This document shows, piece by piece, positions 40,295 to 40,442 of a stretch of 40,442 nucleotides of DNA. The translations under genes were made by a program, and so were the position numbers. The notes under the pieces were generated by a model that worked only from the letters and a program-made list of their open reading frames with translations, had not been told where the DNA came from and ran no database searches. How positions within the stretch are numbered: position 1 is the stretch's first letter; each line of letters begins with the position of its first letter. Source of the stretch: Acidobacteriota bacterium (GTDB taxonomy: Bacteria > Acidobacteriota > Terriglobia > Bryobacterales > Bryobacteraceae); assembly GCA_016213755.1 (NCBI GenBank), contig JACQZT010000085.1, positions 1-40,442 on the forward strand, in the 5' to 3' direction.

Positions 40295-40308
40295 TACCCG
40301 ACGGGAGT

Positions 40309-40442
40309 TTACAATCCGACGCTGTGGGTGAAGGCGGCCAGGTGTTCCAGTCTGGCTCCTGCCGCGCCCGAGTCGATCGATCGGGCGGCCAGTGCGACGC
40401 CCTCCTCGAAGCCCGCCGCCCGGCCGGCCGCCACCAGCGCCG
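40309..40442 (-). CDS. trpD: anthranilate phosphoribosyltransferase, C-terminal end
   Basis: Only the last 44 codons are in the window, ending at TAA 40311-40309. The visible end, with LVAAGRAAGFEEGVALAARSIDSGAAGARLEHLAAF, is the typical C-terminus of TrpD, which joins anthranilate to phosphoribosyl pyrophosphate in tryptophan synthesis. The SIDSGAA turn is especially characteristic. The rest of the gene and its neighbours lie outside the window. Nothing in the visible part is damaged. Confidence 0.82.
   Translation of the reverse strand, partial: ALVAAGRAAGFEEGVALAARSIDSGAAGARLEHLAAFTHSVGL

Overview
The window reads as a GC-rich chromosome segment from an acidobacterium, most likely of the Solibacter/Bryobacter type. 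The best markers are a PadR regulator overlapping an ADOP-type duplicated permease (39.9-37.3 kb), an Oar-like TonB-dependent receptor with an N-terminal carboxypeptidase-regulatory domain (6.2-9.6 kb), a subtilase with WGT repeats, and S55 and beta-propeller secreted proteins. This assignment is inference from gene content; no rRNA is present.

Layout. 0-10.8 kb: the start of a leftward gene, a GH78 alpha-L-rhamnosidase, a GT-C membrane glycosyltransferase, a methyltransferase-GT2 fusion, the Oar-like receptor and an enolase-superfamily sugar-acid dehydratase. Together these suggest plant or polysaccharide sugar use and cell-surface glycosylation. 10.8-14.6 kb: a compact defence/toxin-antitoxin island beside tRNA-Val(GAC). 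It holds a two-gene operon (PD-(D/E)xK nuclease-like domain fused to an AbiEi-like regulator, then a nucleotidyltransferase-fold protein) under a strong promoter with a perfect 28-bp palindrome, a CopG antitoxin with a shortened BrnT toxin, and VapBC. A 42-bp copy of part of the first gene lies near the far end. 14.6-22.7 kb: core genes, namely a DRG-like GTPase, a pentapeptide protein, a J-domain membrane protein, a PDZ protein, a HEAT-repeat anti-sigma factor, an ECF sigma factor, ribosomal protein S1 and a histidine kinase. The sigma gene and the PDZ gene carry matching ECF-type promoters, so the sigma factor probably drives itself and the PDZ protein.

22.7-29.1 kb: a 68-bp palindromic element between two convergent genes, a membrane protein, the WGT-repeat subtilase, AraD, a HutI homologue that has lost most metal ligands, glutamate formiminotransferase, and a dCACHE receptor without an output domain. 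29.1-40.4 kb, all leftward: a secreted beta-propeller protein coupled to an S55 peptidase, a 600-bp gap with a 73-bp inverted repeat, a MurJ-like flippase, an S41 peptidase, a [2Fe-2S] ferredoxin preceded by an IscR-like operator, the ADOP permease, PadR with a promoter/operator, and the 3' end of trpD.

Most likely candidates for undescribed biology are the nuclease-AbiEi/nucleotidyltransferase operon and its multi-site operator, the HutI pseudoenzyme kept beside ftcD, and the ECF sigma/HEAT anti-sigma/PDZ circuit.
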